Shown here in pieces: positions 7,890 through 14,152 of a stretch of 23,686 nucleotides of DNA. Source of the DNA: an uncultured Sutterella sp. (lineage in GTDB: Bacteria; Pseudomonadota; Gammaproteobacteria; Burkholderiales; Burkholderiaceae_F); the NCBI GenBank assembly GCA_905202595.1, contig CAJKSP010000038.1, positions 1 through 23,686 of the forward strand, given 5' to 3'. The notes beneath the pieces were generated by a model that was not told where the DNA came from, did no database searches, and saw only the letters and a list, made by a program, of their open reading frames with translations. Position 1 is the stretch's first letter. Each line of letters begins with the position of its first letter. The position numbers and the translations under genes are program-made.

Positions 7890-7960
7890 GTCAGAAACTC
7901 CAGCAGGCGGCCCGGCTGCAATGCGCTGATCCGCCTGCGCAGCAAAAGAATGAAGGGCGT

Positions 7961-8635
7961 TCAGTCCTGGCAGTGCAGGAGCGCCAGAACGCGTGCGGCA
8001 GCGCAGGCTGCGCCGTAGCCGTTGTCGATGTTGAGGACTGCGACGCCGGGGGCGCATGAGGCGAGCATGCTTGAAAGCGCCGTGCGGCCGCGCTCTGCAA
8101 CGCCGTAGCCTACGGAAGTCGGCACGGCGAAGAGGGGCTTGGGCGTGAGGCCGCCGAGCACGGAGGCGAGCGCGGCGTCAAGCCCAGCGGCGACGATGAC
8201 GACGTCGCAGCGGTTGATGTCGCCGATGGCTGCTTCAATGCGCCAGAGGCCGGCAACGCCGCAGTCTTCGAAAAGCCGCGCTTCAAATCCAAGGTATTCG
8301 AGCGTGCGCGCCGCTTCGTGCGTCACAAAGGCGTCGGCTGAGCCTGCCGAAACAACGGCGGCTGCGCCGGGCCGTTCGGGGAGCTTTGCATGCCAGGCGG
8401 TGCGCGAGAGCGCATCGTAGTCGTAGCGCTCGGCAAGGCTGCGGGGCACGCGCGCGAAGACTTCGGGCGCGAGGCGGGTGAAGAGAATGGGCTTTTCCGA
8501 ATCGAGCGCAAAGCGCTCAAGGAGCATCAGGAGCACGTCAAAGGGCTTTCCTTCGCAGAAGACGGCTTCCGGAAGGCCGATGCGGCGGTCGCGGTCGATG
8601 TCGAATCGCACGCGCGGTTCATTCTGTGCAGTCAT
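7961..8635 (-). CDS. larB: LarB, nicotinate adenine dinucleotide carboxylase/hydrolase
   Basis: LarB carboxylates the pyridinium ring of nicotinic acid adenine dinucleotide and cleaves its phosphoanhydride, giving the biscarboxylate precursor of the nickel-pincer cofactor. The 224-residue protein has the LarB N-terminal signature G-L-P-E-A-V-F-C-E-G-K at 20-30 and a PurE-like C-terminal domain: S-A-G-S-A-D at 96-101, G-V-A-G-L at 126-130, P-T-S-V-G-Y-G at 172-178, N-I-D-N-G-Y-G-A at 202-209. C194 in S-C-A-P-G probably corresponds to the catalytic cysteine (Cys221 in L. plantarum). The usual His after G-V-A-G-L is Trp131, a small oddity. No clear ribosome-binding site is seen before the ATG. 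It follows larA after a 306-base gap that contains a terminator-like hairpin. Confidence 0.92.
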   Translation of the reverse strand: MTAQNEPRVRFDIDRDRRIGLPEAVFCEGKPFDVLLMLLERFALDSEKPILFTRLAPEVFARVPRSLAERYDYDALSRTAWHAKLPERPGAAAVVSAGSADAFVTHEAARTLEYLGFEARLFEDCGVAGLWRIEAAIGDINRCDVVIVAAGLDAALASVLGGLTPKPLFAVPTSVGYGVAERGRTALSSMLASCAPGVAVLNIDNGYGAACAAARVLALLHCQD

Positions 8636-8941
8636 GTTGGATTTGCGGCCCTGATGCTCGCCTTGCTCGGTCGTGCTCGGGCCTCCTGAGGGGTTGGCTG
8701 TAAAAAGCGTCCGCTAAGGATAGCGCGCAGGATGTCCTTCGGGTGCGGCTCCGACAGGCGTCCGAGGCCGAGGCAGGAGCAGGAGGCAAGAATGCGAGCG
8801 AAACGGACAGTCTGGGCGGCGGGATGCCGGCGGCAGACAAAGCAAGGGCGGAGAAGCGCAATGGCCGCTTCTCCGCCCTCCGAGCGACGCAGCGCTGCGG
8901 GGTTCGTCAGAACGCGTCAGCGCTGGAGTCTTGCGCGGGTC
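8636..8941. other. larA-larB intergenic region
   Basis: No convincing gene on either strand. It contains a terminator-like hairpin for larA at 8846-8878. No sigma70 promoter for larB stands out in the remaining 200 bases. Confidence 0.6.
8838..8878 (-). terminator. Terminator or attenuator hairpin after larA
   Basis: A perfect 13-bp inverted repeat, 8846-8858 with 8866-8878 (core GCGGAGAAGC/GCTTCTCCGC), has a 7-base loop. On the minus strand it is followed by TTGCTTTGTC, a moderate T-rich tract. It lies 63 bases after the larA stop and would reduce transcription into larB, larC and larE. Confidence 0.75.
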
Positions 8942-10225
8942 TCAGCGTGCGACGCGAGGCACCGTCAGGCTGCCTTCCGGCATGAGAATCGTGGCCGGAT
9001 GGTCGGTGCCGAGGAGCTGCTTGGCCATGGCGATGGCTTCATCGGCCGTGTCGACGGCAGCCGTGAAGTGCATCATCTTCGCGAGCTCTCGATCGAGCTT
9101 CGTGACGAGAATGAAGCGCGCTTTGCCGAGCGGGCGCGTAATGGCGAAGGCCTTGTTGGCGCCGATCTGGAAGTTCTCTTCAAGCTCCTGCTTGATGGCG
9201 GCAGGCGTCTTGAGGCGCTTGAAGGTTTCTTCAAGCTTCGCCGAGCCCGAGCCCTCGGCGCATTCGGCGAGCAGCACGACGACGCCGCCCTGGCGCACGG
9301 CGCACATGGCGTTGTCCATCGTCTTCTGCATCTGATAGACGTTGATGTCCTTCGGGTAGCCGCCGCAGGAGGCGATGACAAGATCAGCCTCCTTCGGAAT
9401 CACGCAGCCGTAGACCTCATCGACGAACTTGCAGGCCTCGTTATGCGCTTCGATCCAGTCGCCCGCAAAGATCTTGAGGAACTCGTGCTGCGCGTTGAGG
9501 ATCGCATTGAAGAGGAAGAGGGAGCGGCCCTTGGCAAAGAGCTTCACGCCTTCCATCTGATCCTCATAGCAGGGGTTGCCCGTCGTGATGCCGAGGCCGG
9601 CATGCGGATCGAGCATGTGGCTGTGGTTCAGGCGCACAGTCTCCATGGCGGCGCAGCCCGGCAGAATCGCCTTGCGGCCGCCGCCGTAGCCGGAGAAGTA
9701 GTGATGCACGATCGTGCCCGTGAGGATGACGTGGTCGACGTCGCAGAGGAGCTTGTTGATCCAGACAGGCGTGCCGCGGGAGGTCGTGCCGAAATACTCG
9801 AAGTCGTCCTTGTTCGTGGCGATGCTGTTGTGCATCGGCAGGCGCTTGGCGACGTCTTCGCCCACCTGCTCGACCATTTCTTCGTGCGTCATAGCGCGGT
9901 GAGTGCCGAGTGCGAAGACGATGCGCATGTTCGCGTCGGGAATGCCGAGGCGGTTGAGCTCGTTGACGAGCACCGGCATGAAGACGTTGCTGTTGGCGAC
10001 GCGCGTCGGGTCGTTGCAGATGAAGGCGACGGTGTCGCCCGGTTTAACGATGTCGGCGAGCGCGGGGGATCCGATCGGGTGGCGGATCGCTTCCAGAATG
10101 TGCTCTTCCACGTTCTGCATCACCGGGAAGGCGTTCGTGCGAACCGTCTTGATGATGTCGGCATCGTCGAAGCTAAAGTCCATGCGGCCGTGGCCGTAGG
10201 CAAAGTCGTAAGTCTGAAGGGACAT
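8942..10225 (-). CDS. larA: LarA-family nickel-pincer-dependent 2-hydroxyacid racemase/epimerase
   Basis: LarA interconverts the stereoisomers of lactate or another 2-hydroxyacid using a nickel-pincer nucleotide bound in the cytoplasmic enzyme. The 427-residue length matches L. plantarum LarA (424). Catalytic and metal-binding positions are all present: D72 and R75 in N-D-P-T-R, H109 in G-T-H-R, H174-H175 in H-H-Y-F-S-G-Y-G-G-G-R-K, K185 (covalent cofactor lysine), and H201 in N-H-S-H-M (nickel ligand). The later G-G-Y-P-K-D-x-N-x-Y-Q-x-x-K segment (288-301) carries the substrate-contact Gln/Lys. LarA homologues differ widely in substrate, and no lactate permease is adjacent, so lactate itself is not assured. 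Expression appears to start from a promoter about 210 bases upstream. A hairpin terminator follows. Confidence 0.94.
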   Translation of the reverse strand: MSLQTYDFAYGHGRMDFSFDDADIIKTVRTNAFPVMQNVEEHILEAIRHPIGSPALADIVKPGDTVAFICNDPTRVANSNVFMPVLVNELNRLGIPDANMRIVFALGTHRAMTHEEMVEQVGEDVAKRLPMHNSIATNKDDFEYFGTTSRGTPVWINKLLCDVDHVILTGTIVHHYFSGYGGGRKAILPGCAAMETVRLNHSHMLDPHAGLGITTGNPCYEDQMEGVKLFAKGRSLFLFNAILNAQHEFLKIFAGDWIEAHNEACKFVDEVYGCVIPKEADLVIASCGGYPKDINVYQMQKTMDNAMCAVRQGGVVVLLAECAEGSGSAKLEETFKRLKTPAAIKQELEENFQIGANKAFAITRPLGKARFILVTKLDRELAKMMHFTAAVDTADEAIAMAKQLLGTDHPATILMPEGSLTVPRVAR

Positions 10226-10437
10226 GGTCTTTAATCTCTCTTTTGCTCAAAGGCTCCGGCGCTTGGCCTGCCGCTTTCCTGCACTGGGACGGGAATCGGC
10301 GCTGCTGCGTCCGGTCGCCGGGCGCTATGGTCGCTCATGCGGCACTCAAAGGCAAGGGGGCTCGGGGGCTGCGGCGGGATCAAAATCCCTCTGCGGCAGG
10401 GAGAAAGCCCAGGCTGAGGCCGTGCTGTCTCGAGGAC
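10226..10437 (-). promoter_or_regulatory. Long untranslated leader of larA
   Basis: If the TATAAT at 10443-10438 is used, the larA message has a leader of about 205 bases. It contains no convincing ORF. Short GC-rich inverted repeats are present, for example CCCTCTGCGGCAGGG around 10388-10402. Two copies of GCCTTTGAG occur on the minus strand (10254-10246 and 10353-10345). I do not recognise a known riboswitch. Confidence 0.4.
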
Positions 10438-10468
10438 ATTATAAAAATTTCATTTGACCTCTTGACAA
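10438..10468 (-). promoter_or_regulatory. Promoter candidate for larA
   Basis: On the minus strand, TTGTCA (10468-10463) is followed after 19 bases by a perfect TATAAT (10443-10438). The spacing is longer than ideal. The -35 box overlaps the -35 box of the tRNA-His promoter on the opposite strand. Confidence 0.5.
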
Positions 10469-10489
10469 ATTTTGCAGGTCATGTAAAAT
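10462..10489 (+). promoter_or_regulatory. Sigma70 promoter of the tRNA-His gene
   Basis: A perfect TTGACA (10462-10467) is followed after 16 bases by TAAAAT (10484-10489, five of six). Transcription would begin near 10496, about 83 bases upstream of the mature tRNA. The surrounding AT-rich patch contrasts with the GC-rich flanks. Confidence 0.75.
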
Positions 10490-10578
10490 TCAAATCCTCT
10501 GATCGACGCGGCGCAGTCGACAACGAGTTTGAAAGAGCGAGTTGAAGAATGTGCGGCAGCGAGAAGAGGCACCAGAAT

Positions 10579-10655
10579 GGTGGGAGTAGCTCAGTTGGTA
10601 GAGTCCCGGATTGTGATTCCGGTTGTCGTGGGTTCGAGTCCCATCTCCCACCCCA
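10579..10655 (+). tRNA. tRNA-His (anticodon GTG)
   Basis: The acceptor stem GTGGGAG (10580-10586) pairs with CTCCCAC (10645-10651). The anticodon stem CCGGA/TCCGG carries the loop TTGTGAT with anticodon GTG at 10613-10615. The T arm contains GGTTCGAGTCC. An encoded G at 10579 faces the discriminator C at 10652, matching the extra G-1 that marks histidine tRNAs, and CCA is encoded at 10653-10655. It is a single-gene unit with its own promoter and terminator. Confidence 0.97.
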
Positions 10656-10674
10656 TTTTGGCAAGGTAAAAGAG

Positions 10675-10709
10675 TCCCGCGAACGGAAGCGTTCGACGGG
10701 ATTTTTTTT
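10675..10709 (+). terminator. Rho-independent terminator of tRNA-His
   Basis: The stem TCCCGCGAACG (10675-10685) pairs with CGTTCG-A-CGGGA (10690-10701, one bulged A) around a GAAG loop. Eight Ts follow at 10702-10709. It begins 20 bases after the tRNA 3' end. Confidence 0.93.
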
Positions 10710-11108
10710 GCTCTGCAGCGGCCTGGCTTCGCTGCAGGCCTGCGCCGTTCTGCCTGGCATCTTGTCAGCCAGGGCGTTGCATTCGGCTTCAGACTCTGTT
10801 CGGTCGGATTGTACAAATGCGCTGCCGGTCAGTTCACTTGCGCCAGACTCGCTAAAAAGCCTATCAAATCAAGCGGCAAACCGCCTGCTGCTGGCCTGTA
10901 GCCTCCAATCGGCTTAAGTGGAAATACGCAAATCCATGCGAGAGAGATGCGCAGATGCTGAGACTGTGGCATCCTTTGCGCGCTTTTGTGCAGGAAGCGC
11001 TTTTCAGCAGCAGGTCTTTTTGCCTGAAGCGGCCGCAACAGAGAAGATGCGGTTTTCGCCAGATGCTTCAAAGTCAAGGCTTTTTCGCCGTTATGGGAGG
11101 AAATGCTT
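10710..11108. other. Non-coding stretch after tRNA-His
   Basis: Open frames here look like composition artefacts: they lack ribosome-binding sites and domain character. Two small inverted repeats are visible: CTGCAGCG/CGCTGCAG (10713-10720, 10730-10737) and CCTGGC/GCCAGG (around 10753-10774). No gene is supported. Confidence 0.55.
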
Positions 11109-11213
11109 ATGGTGAAAACGCTTCTATTCTGTCCATGCTACGCGGACCGACAATGCTTAAAGGGCGCCGGCGGGCAGTCGGCCGGCTCCTCAAGTCAGCG
11201 ACCTCGGCTCTGA
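11109..11213 (+). CDS. Possible small ORF, 34 residues, cysteine-containing
   Basis: An ATG at 11109 is preceded by GGGAGG with an 8-base spacer, an excellent ribosome-binding site. The peptide starts Met-Val-Lys-Thr-Leu-Leu-Phe-Cys-Pro-Cys-Tyr and has a third Cys about nine residues on. It then becomes Gly/Ser/Gln/Arg-rich and stops at 11211-11213. It lies about 75 bases upstream of the small RHH-like gene and could be a leader peptide for it. I recognise no family. Confidence 0.3.
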   Translation: MVKTLLFCPCYADRQCLKGAGGQSAGSSSQRPRL

Positions 11214-11286
11214 AGGCTTTGAGCCGTCCAAGAGCCCCATCAAAAAACAAGAACAGACGCATAACAACATTAGGAGGTACGCACCC

Positions 11287-11547
11287 ATGCAGTTTCAGTT
11301 TCCCGAAGAAGGCAGCACACAGCCCCGCACTAACAAGACGGGGGTGGTGAGCTGCCGCCTGCCTTTTGAGCTCAAGCTTGCCGCTGAAAAGCTTGCGAGC
11401 GAGCGCGGGCTTGTTCTCTCGCATCTGCTGCGCGATTTTTTGGCAGAGACCGTCAAGCGGCAGGATCCCAACTGGTGGCGGGATGGTGCTGCGCCGGAGG
11501 AGCCGGCGCCGGGTGCGTATTTCATGGAAATGCCTGAGGAGCGCTGA
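11287..11547 (+). CDS. Small ribbon-helix-helix-like DNA-binding protein
   Basis: The 86-residue protein is preceded by AGGAGG ten bases before the ATG and followed by a terminator, so it is very likely expressed. Residues about 20-58 read as a short strand (V-V-S-C-R-L-P) and two helices (E-L-K-L-A-A-E-K-L-A-S-E-R-G, then S-H-L-L-R-D-F-L). This is the pattern of MetJ/Arc/CopG-type ribbon-helix-helix proteins. The N-terminal 18 residues are polar, and the C-terminal 25 are Trp/Pro/Glu-rich and probably flexible. No toxin gene adjoins it, so an antitoxin role is not supported; a small transcriptional regulator is more plausible. The fold call comes from pattern only. Confidence 0.7.
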   Translation: MQFQFPEEGSTQPRTNKTGVVSCRLPFELKLAAEKLASERGLVLSHLLRDFLAETVKRQDPNWWRDGAAPEEPAPGAYFMEMPEER

Positions 11548-11610
11548 GCGGCGAGAAAAGCAGTCAGCCGCTTTGAATGCGCAGGTCTTCCTTAGGCCTG
11601 CTGATGGCAG

Positions 11611-11649
11611 AAAAGGCCGTCCGAACAGCTGCATTCGGGCGGCCTTTTT
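11611..11649 (+). terminator. Rho-independent terminator of the RHH-like gene
   Basis: A 15-bp stem (11611-11625 with 11634-11648, one G-T pair; core AGGCCG/CGGCCT) has an 8-base loop and ends in five Ts. The A-run at its left side means it could also work on the minus strand. It starts about 64 bases after the RHH-like stop. Confidence 0.88.
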
Positions 11650-11913
11650 GCTGGCTGGAGCAGCTGAACAGCCGCAGATAGTCTTGCTGCTCTGAGCAGT
11701 TTTCGGGGGGCGCAGCCCGAACGGCGCAAAGGAGTGCAAAAGAGGCATCGGCTTTGCGATGCAGTCCGAGGCTGCGCCGTTCTGAATGCGGCGGCTCCGA
11801 GTAGGATGAGAGGCAGGAACGGCGCTTGAAGCGCGCGGCGTCCGGCTGAGCGGCTGGACTTCGCTGTGCGGCGCCTCGCCTTTTCATCGTTTTTGCACTT
11901 GGGAGATGCGCTT
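11650..11913. other. Gap before the M20 peptidase
   Basis: No supported gene and no clear promoter in this 264-base stretch, although it must contain the start of transcription for the M20 gene because a terminator lies just upstream. Confidence 0.4.
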
Positions 11914-13191
11914 ATGCCGCAAATGCCTCTTGATTCCATTCCGCCGATCGACCCGGCCATTGAAGCGCGGGTGAAGGCGATCGCCGACGATCCCCGCGTC
12001 CGCAAGGCGCTGGAGACGGCCGAGGAGCAGGTGCCCTTCGCCATTGAAGAGCAGATTGCCCTGTCGGAGATTCCGGCGCCTACGTTTCATGAAGAGGAGC
12101 GTGCGGCTGAACTCATCAAGCGGCTTCGTGCGTACGGCCTCACTGAGATCACGAAGGATGCGATGGGCAACGTCCTCGCCCGCCGTCCTGGTTCAGGCAC
12201 GGGTCCGGCCATTGCGCTCGCAGCGCACATGGACACGGTCTTTCCTGCGGGCACGGACTGCACGGTCCGCCGCGAGGGCGAGCGCTACATCGGGCCGGGC
12301 ATCGGAGACAATGCGTCCGGGCTGAGAAATCTGCTGCAGATTCTGCGCTCGCTTCAGGCTGCCAACATCGAGACTGAGGGCGACCTCTGGTTCATTGGCA
12401 GCGTTCAGGAAGAGGGCGAGGGCGACATTTGCGGCGCCAAGGCGCTTGTAAAGAACGGCATCCACTGGGACGGCTTCATTGCGCTCGACGGCAGCGACGT
12501 CGGCCGCATTCAGTGCGGCGCCACGGGCGAGCACAGCTGGCGCTTCATCATTGACGGTCCCGGCGGCCACAGCTGGGGCGCCTTCGGCAAGGTGCCGAGC
12601 GCGGCGCATGCGCTCGCGCGCGCCGTCGCTGAAATTGCCGATCTTGAAGTCCCGCAGTCGCCGCGCACGACCTTCACGGTCGGCACGATCAAGGGCGGCA
12701 CGACCATGACCACGATTGCGCCGCACTGCGAGTGCGAACTCGATTTCCGCTCGACTTCGAGCGAGGAGCTCATGAAGGTCGAAGCCTTCATTTTCGACGC
12801 CTTCCGCCGTGCCGTCGAGAAGGAAAACGCCCGCTGGGGCATCACGGATCCCGCTCTGCAGCTCAGGCTTTCCTACAAGCAGATCGGCGACATTCCTGGC
12901 GGCATGCGTCCGGACGACTGCCCGGTGCTGCAGACGGCGCGCGCTGCGCAAAAGCAGCTCGGCATCGAGCTCACCCGCTACGAAACCTCTTCTACGGACG
13001 CGAATCCCGCCATGTCGCTCGGCATCCCTTCAACCTGCCTCTCCTCAGGCGGCATGGGCGTCGGCGCGCATACGGTTGACGAATACGTCGTCATGGACCA
13101 CATCGAGCGCGGCCCGCAGCTCGCGCTGCTGACCGTGATTGCGCTCTCCGGCATTTCTGGCTTTGCGCCGATTCTGCCGAAGCGCAGCTGA
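11914..13191 (+). CDS. M20-family metallopeptidase (PepT/ArgE-like)
   Basis: The predicted cytoplasmic zinc peptidase or deacylase has 425 residues. The ATG at 11914 is chosen because GGGAGA lies 7 bases upstream; an in-frame ATG at 11866 lacks a site. Metal and catalytic residues are visible, numbered from this start: H105-x-D in A-H-M-D-T-V, D132 in G-I-G-D-N-A-S-G, the Glu pair 166-167 in V-Q-E-E-G-E-G-D, D192 in A-L-D-G-S-D, H219 in G-G-H-S-W-G (dimerisation/substrate domain), and H386 in G-V-G-A-H-T-V-D-E-Y. This full set suggests an active enzyme. It differs clearly from the hydantoinase-type M20 protein at 1898. The substrate is unknown; di- or tripeptides or N-acyl amino acids are typical. 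Confidence 0.9.
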   Translation: MPQMPLDSIPPIDPAIEARVKAIADDPRVRKALETAEEQVPFAIEEQIALSEIPAPTFHEEERAAELIKRLRAYGLTEITKDAMGNVLARRPGSGTGPAIALAAHMDTVFPAGTDCTVRREGERYIGPGIGDNASGLRNLLQILRSLQAANIETEGDLWFIGSVQEEGEGDICGAKALVKNGIHWDGFIALDGSDVGRIQCGATGEHSWRFIIDGPGGHSWGAFGKVPSAAHALARAVAEIADLEVPQSPRTTFTVGTIKGGTTMTTIAPHCECELDFRSTSSEELMKVEAFIFDAFRRAVEKENARWGITDPALQLRLSYKQIGDIPGGMRPDDCPVLQTARAAQKQLGIELTRYETSSTDANPAMSLGIPSTCLSSGGMGVGAHTVDEYVVMDHIERGPQLALLTVIALSGISGFAPILPKRS

Positions 13192-13350
13192 GCGCAAAGC
13201 TGCTGAGCGGATTGGGCGCGCCTCGCTCAGACGCGTCCGCCGCACAGCAAGGCGTTCTGCCGTGCTAAATTGCCATTGTCCGGCGGCATGCGGACGGCGT
13301 CGGCCGCCGCAGGTTCGGACAGATTGATGAACTAAAGGAGGTTCCGTTCG

Positions 13351-13911
13351 ATGCCTAAGATCAAGTTCAAGGCGAAGATCAAACTCGACAAGGTCACGTA
13401 CGCCAAGATTGAAAGCATGCTTGAGAAAGACGGCCTGACTTTTGACGACGCGCTCGACATGATTTTTGCCGAGGGGATCGACTTCCTCGTCGAGCGGTCG
13501 GAAAAGTTCGCCCAGCCTGAGGCTGAAGCGCAGACGAAGGCGGCAGAGCCTGCCGAAGCCAAGAAGGCGCCGGCCCGTCGCACCCGCCGCACCGCGGCCA
13601 AGCCCGCTGCTCCAAAGGCCGAGAAGGCTGAAGCGCCTGCAGAAAAGGCGGCGGAAAAGCCTGCTGCGAAGCCTGCCGAGAAGCCCGCCGAAAAGCCTGC
13701 AGAGAAGCCAGCTGCGAAGCCCGCTTCAGCGGCGAAGGCGCCGGCTCGCCGCACCCGCCGTGCGCCGGCAAAGGCTGAAGCCAAGCCTGCCGCTGCGAAG
13801 CCCGCTGCCGCGAAGCCGGCTGAGGCCCCCTCTGCGAAGGCTGCAGCCGCTGCAGAGCCTGCTGAGAAGCCCGCGCCTGCGGCCAAGCCTGCAGAGCCCG
13901 CAAAGGCCTGA
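13351..13911 (+). CDS. Histone H1-like Lys/Ala/Pro-rich DNA-binding protein
   Basis: The 186-residue protein is preceded by AAAGGAGG nine bases before the ATG and followed by a terminator. Residues 1-55 form a compact basic-then-amphipathic head with predicted helices and a D-A-L-D-M-I-F-A-E-G-I-D-F-L segment. The remainder is low-complexity tail: repeats of K-P-A-E/K-P-A-A and two copies of A-P-A-R-R-T-R-R (about 72-79 and 130-137) that resemble AT-hook or H1 tail motifs. Such tails are known in bacterial histone-H1-like and AlgP-type proteins, which bind DNA non-specifically and can vary in repeat number. Nucleoid compaction is the likely role, by inference. The head may mediate dimerisation; I do not recognise it. 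Confidence 0.8.
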   Translation: MPKIKFKAKIKLDKVTYAKIESMLEKDGLTFDDALDMIFAEGIDFLVERSEKFAQPEAEAQTKAAEPAEAKKAPARRTRRTAAKPAAPKAEKAEAPAEKAAEKPAAKPAEKPAEKPAEKPAAKPASAAKAPARRTRRAPAKAEAKPAAAKPAAAKPAEAPSAKAAAAAEPAEKPAPAAKPAEPAKA

Positions 13912-13952
13912 CGGTCTAGCATCTGCGGACCCGCGAGGGGCCGCATGAAAGG

Positions 13953-13985
13953 GGACGGATGCCAAGATGCGTCCGTCCTCTTTTT
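13953..13985 (+). terminator. Rho-independent terminator of the H1-like gene
   Basis: The stem GGACGGATGC (13953-13962) pairs with GCGTCCGTCC (13969-13978, one G-T pair) around a 6-base loop, followed by TCTTTTT. It lies about 42 bases after the stop. Confidence 0.88.
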
Positions 13986-14010
13986 CATTTGTGCCATCGG
14001 CCCGTACAAT
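13982..14010 (+). promoter_or_regulatory. Promoter candidate for tamA-tamB
   Basis: TTTTCA (13982-13987, four of six) is followed after 17 bases by TACAAT (14005-14010, five of six). It overlaps the T-tract of the preceding terminator and would give a leader of about 135 bases before the TTG start of tamA. Confidence 0.4.
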
Positions 14011-14152
14011 GTGGCGGACGGCGGCGCTCAGCGGACCGTCCAGTGTGAGCGGGGGTTGCCCCGAACGCGCTTTTTCTTTCTTAGGCCTCTGAAAATACGC
14101 GGCTTCGGCGCGCGCCGTTTCAGGCGCACGGTCTGCGGCCGCACTGAGAACA

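Noticed and set aside
8732..10234. 500-codon open frame on the plus strand opposite larA
   Set aside because: The minus strand carries all LarA catalytic residues. This frame has only composition-driven sequence.
10829..11077. 82-codon minus-strand open frame in the gap after tRNA-His
   Set aside because: No ribosome-binding site, no recognisable domain, and composition like other chance frames here.
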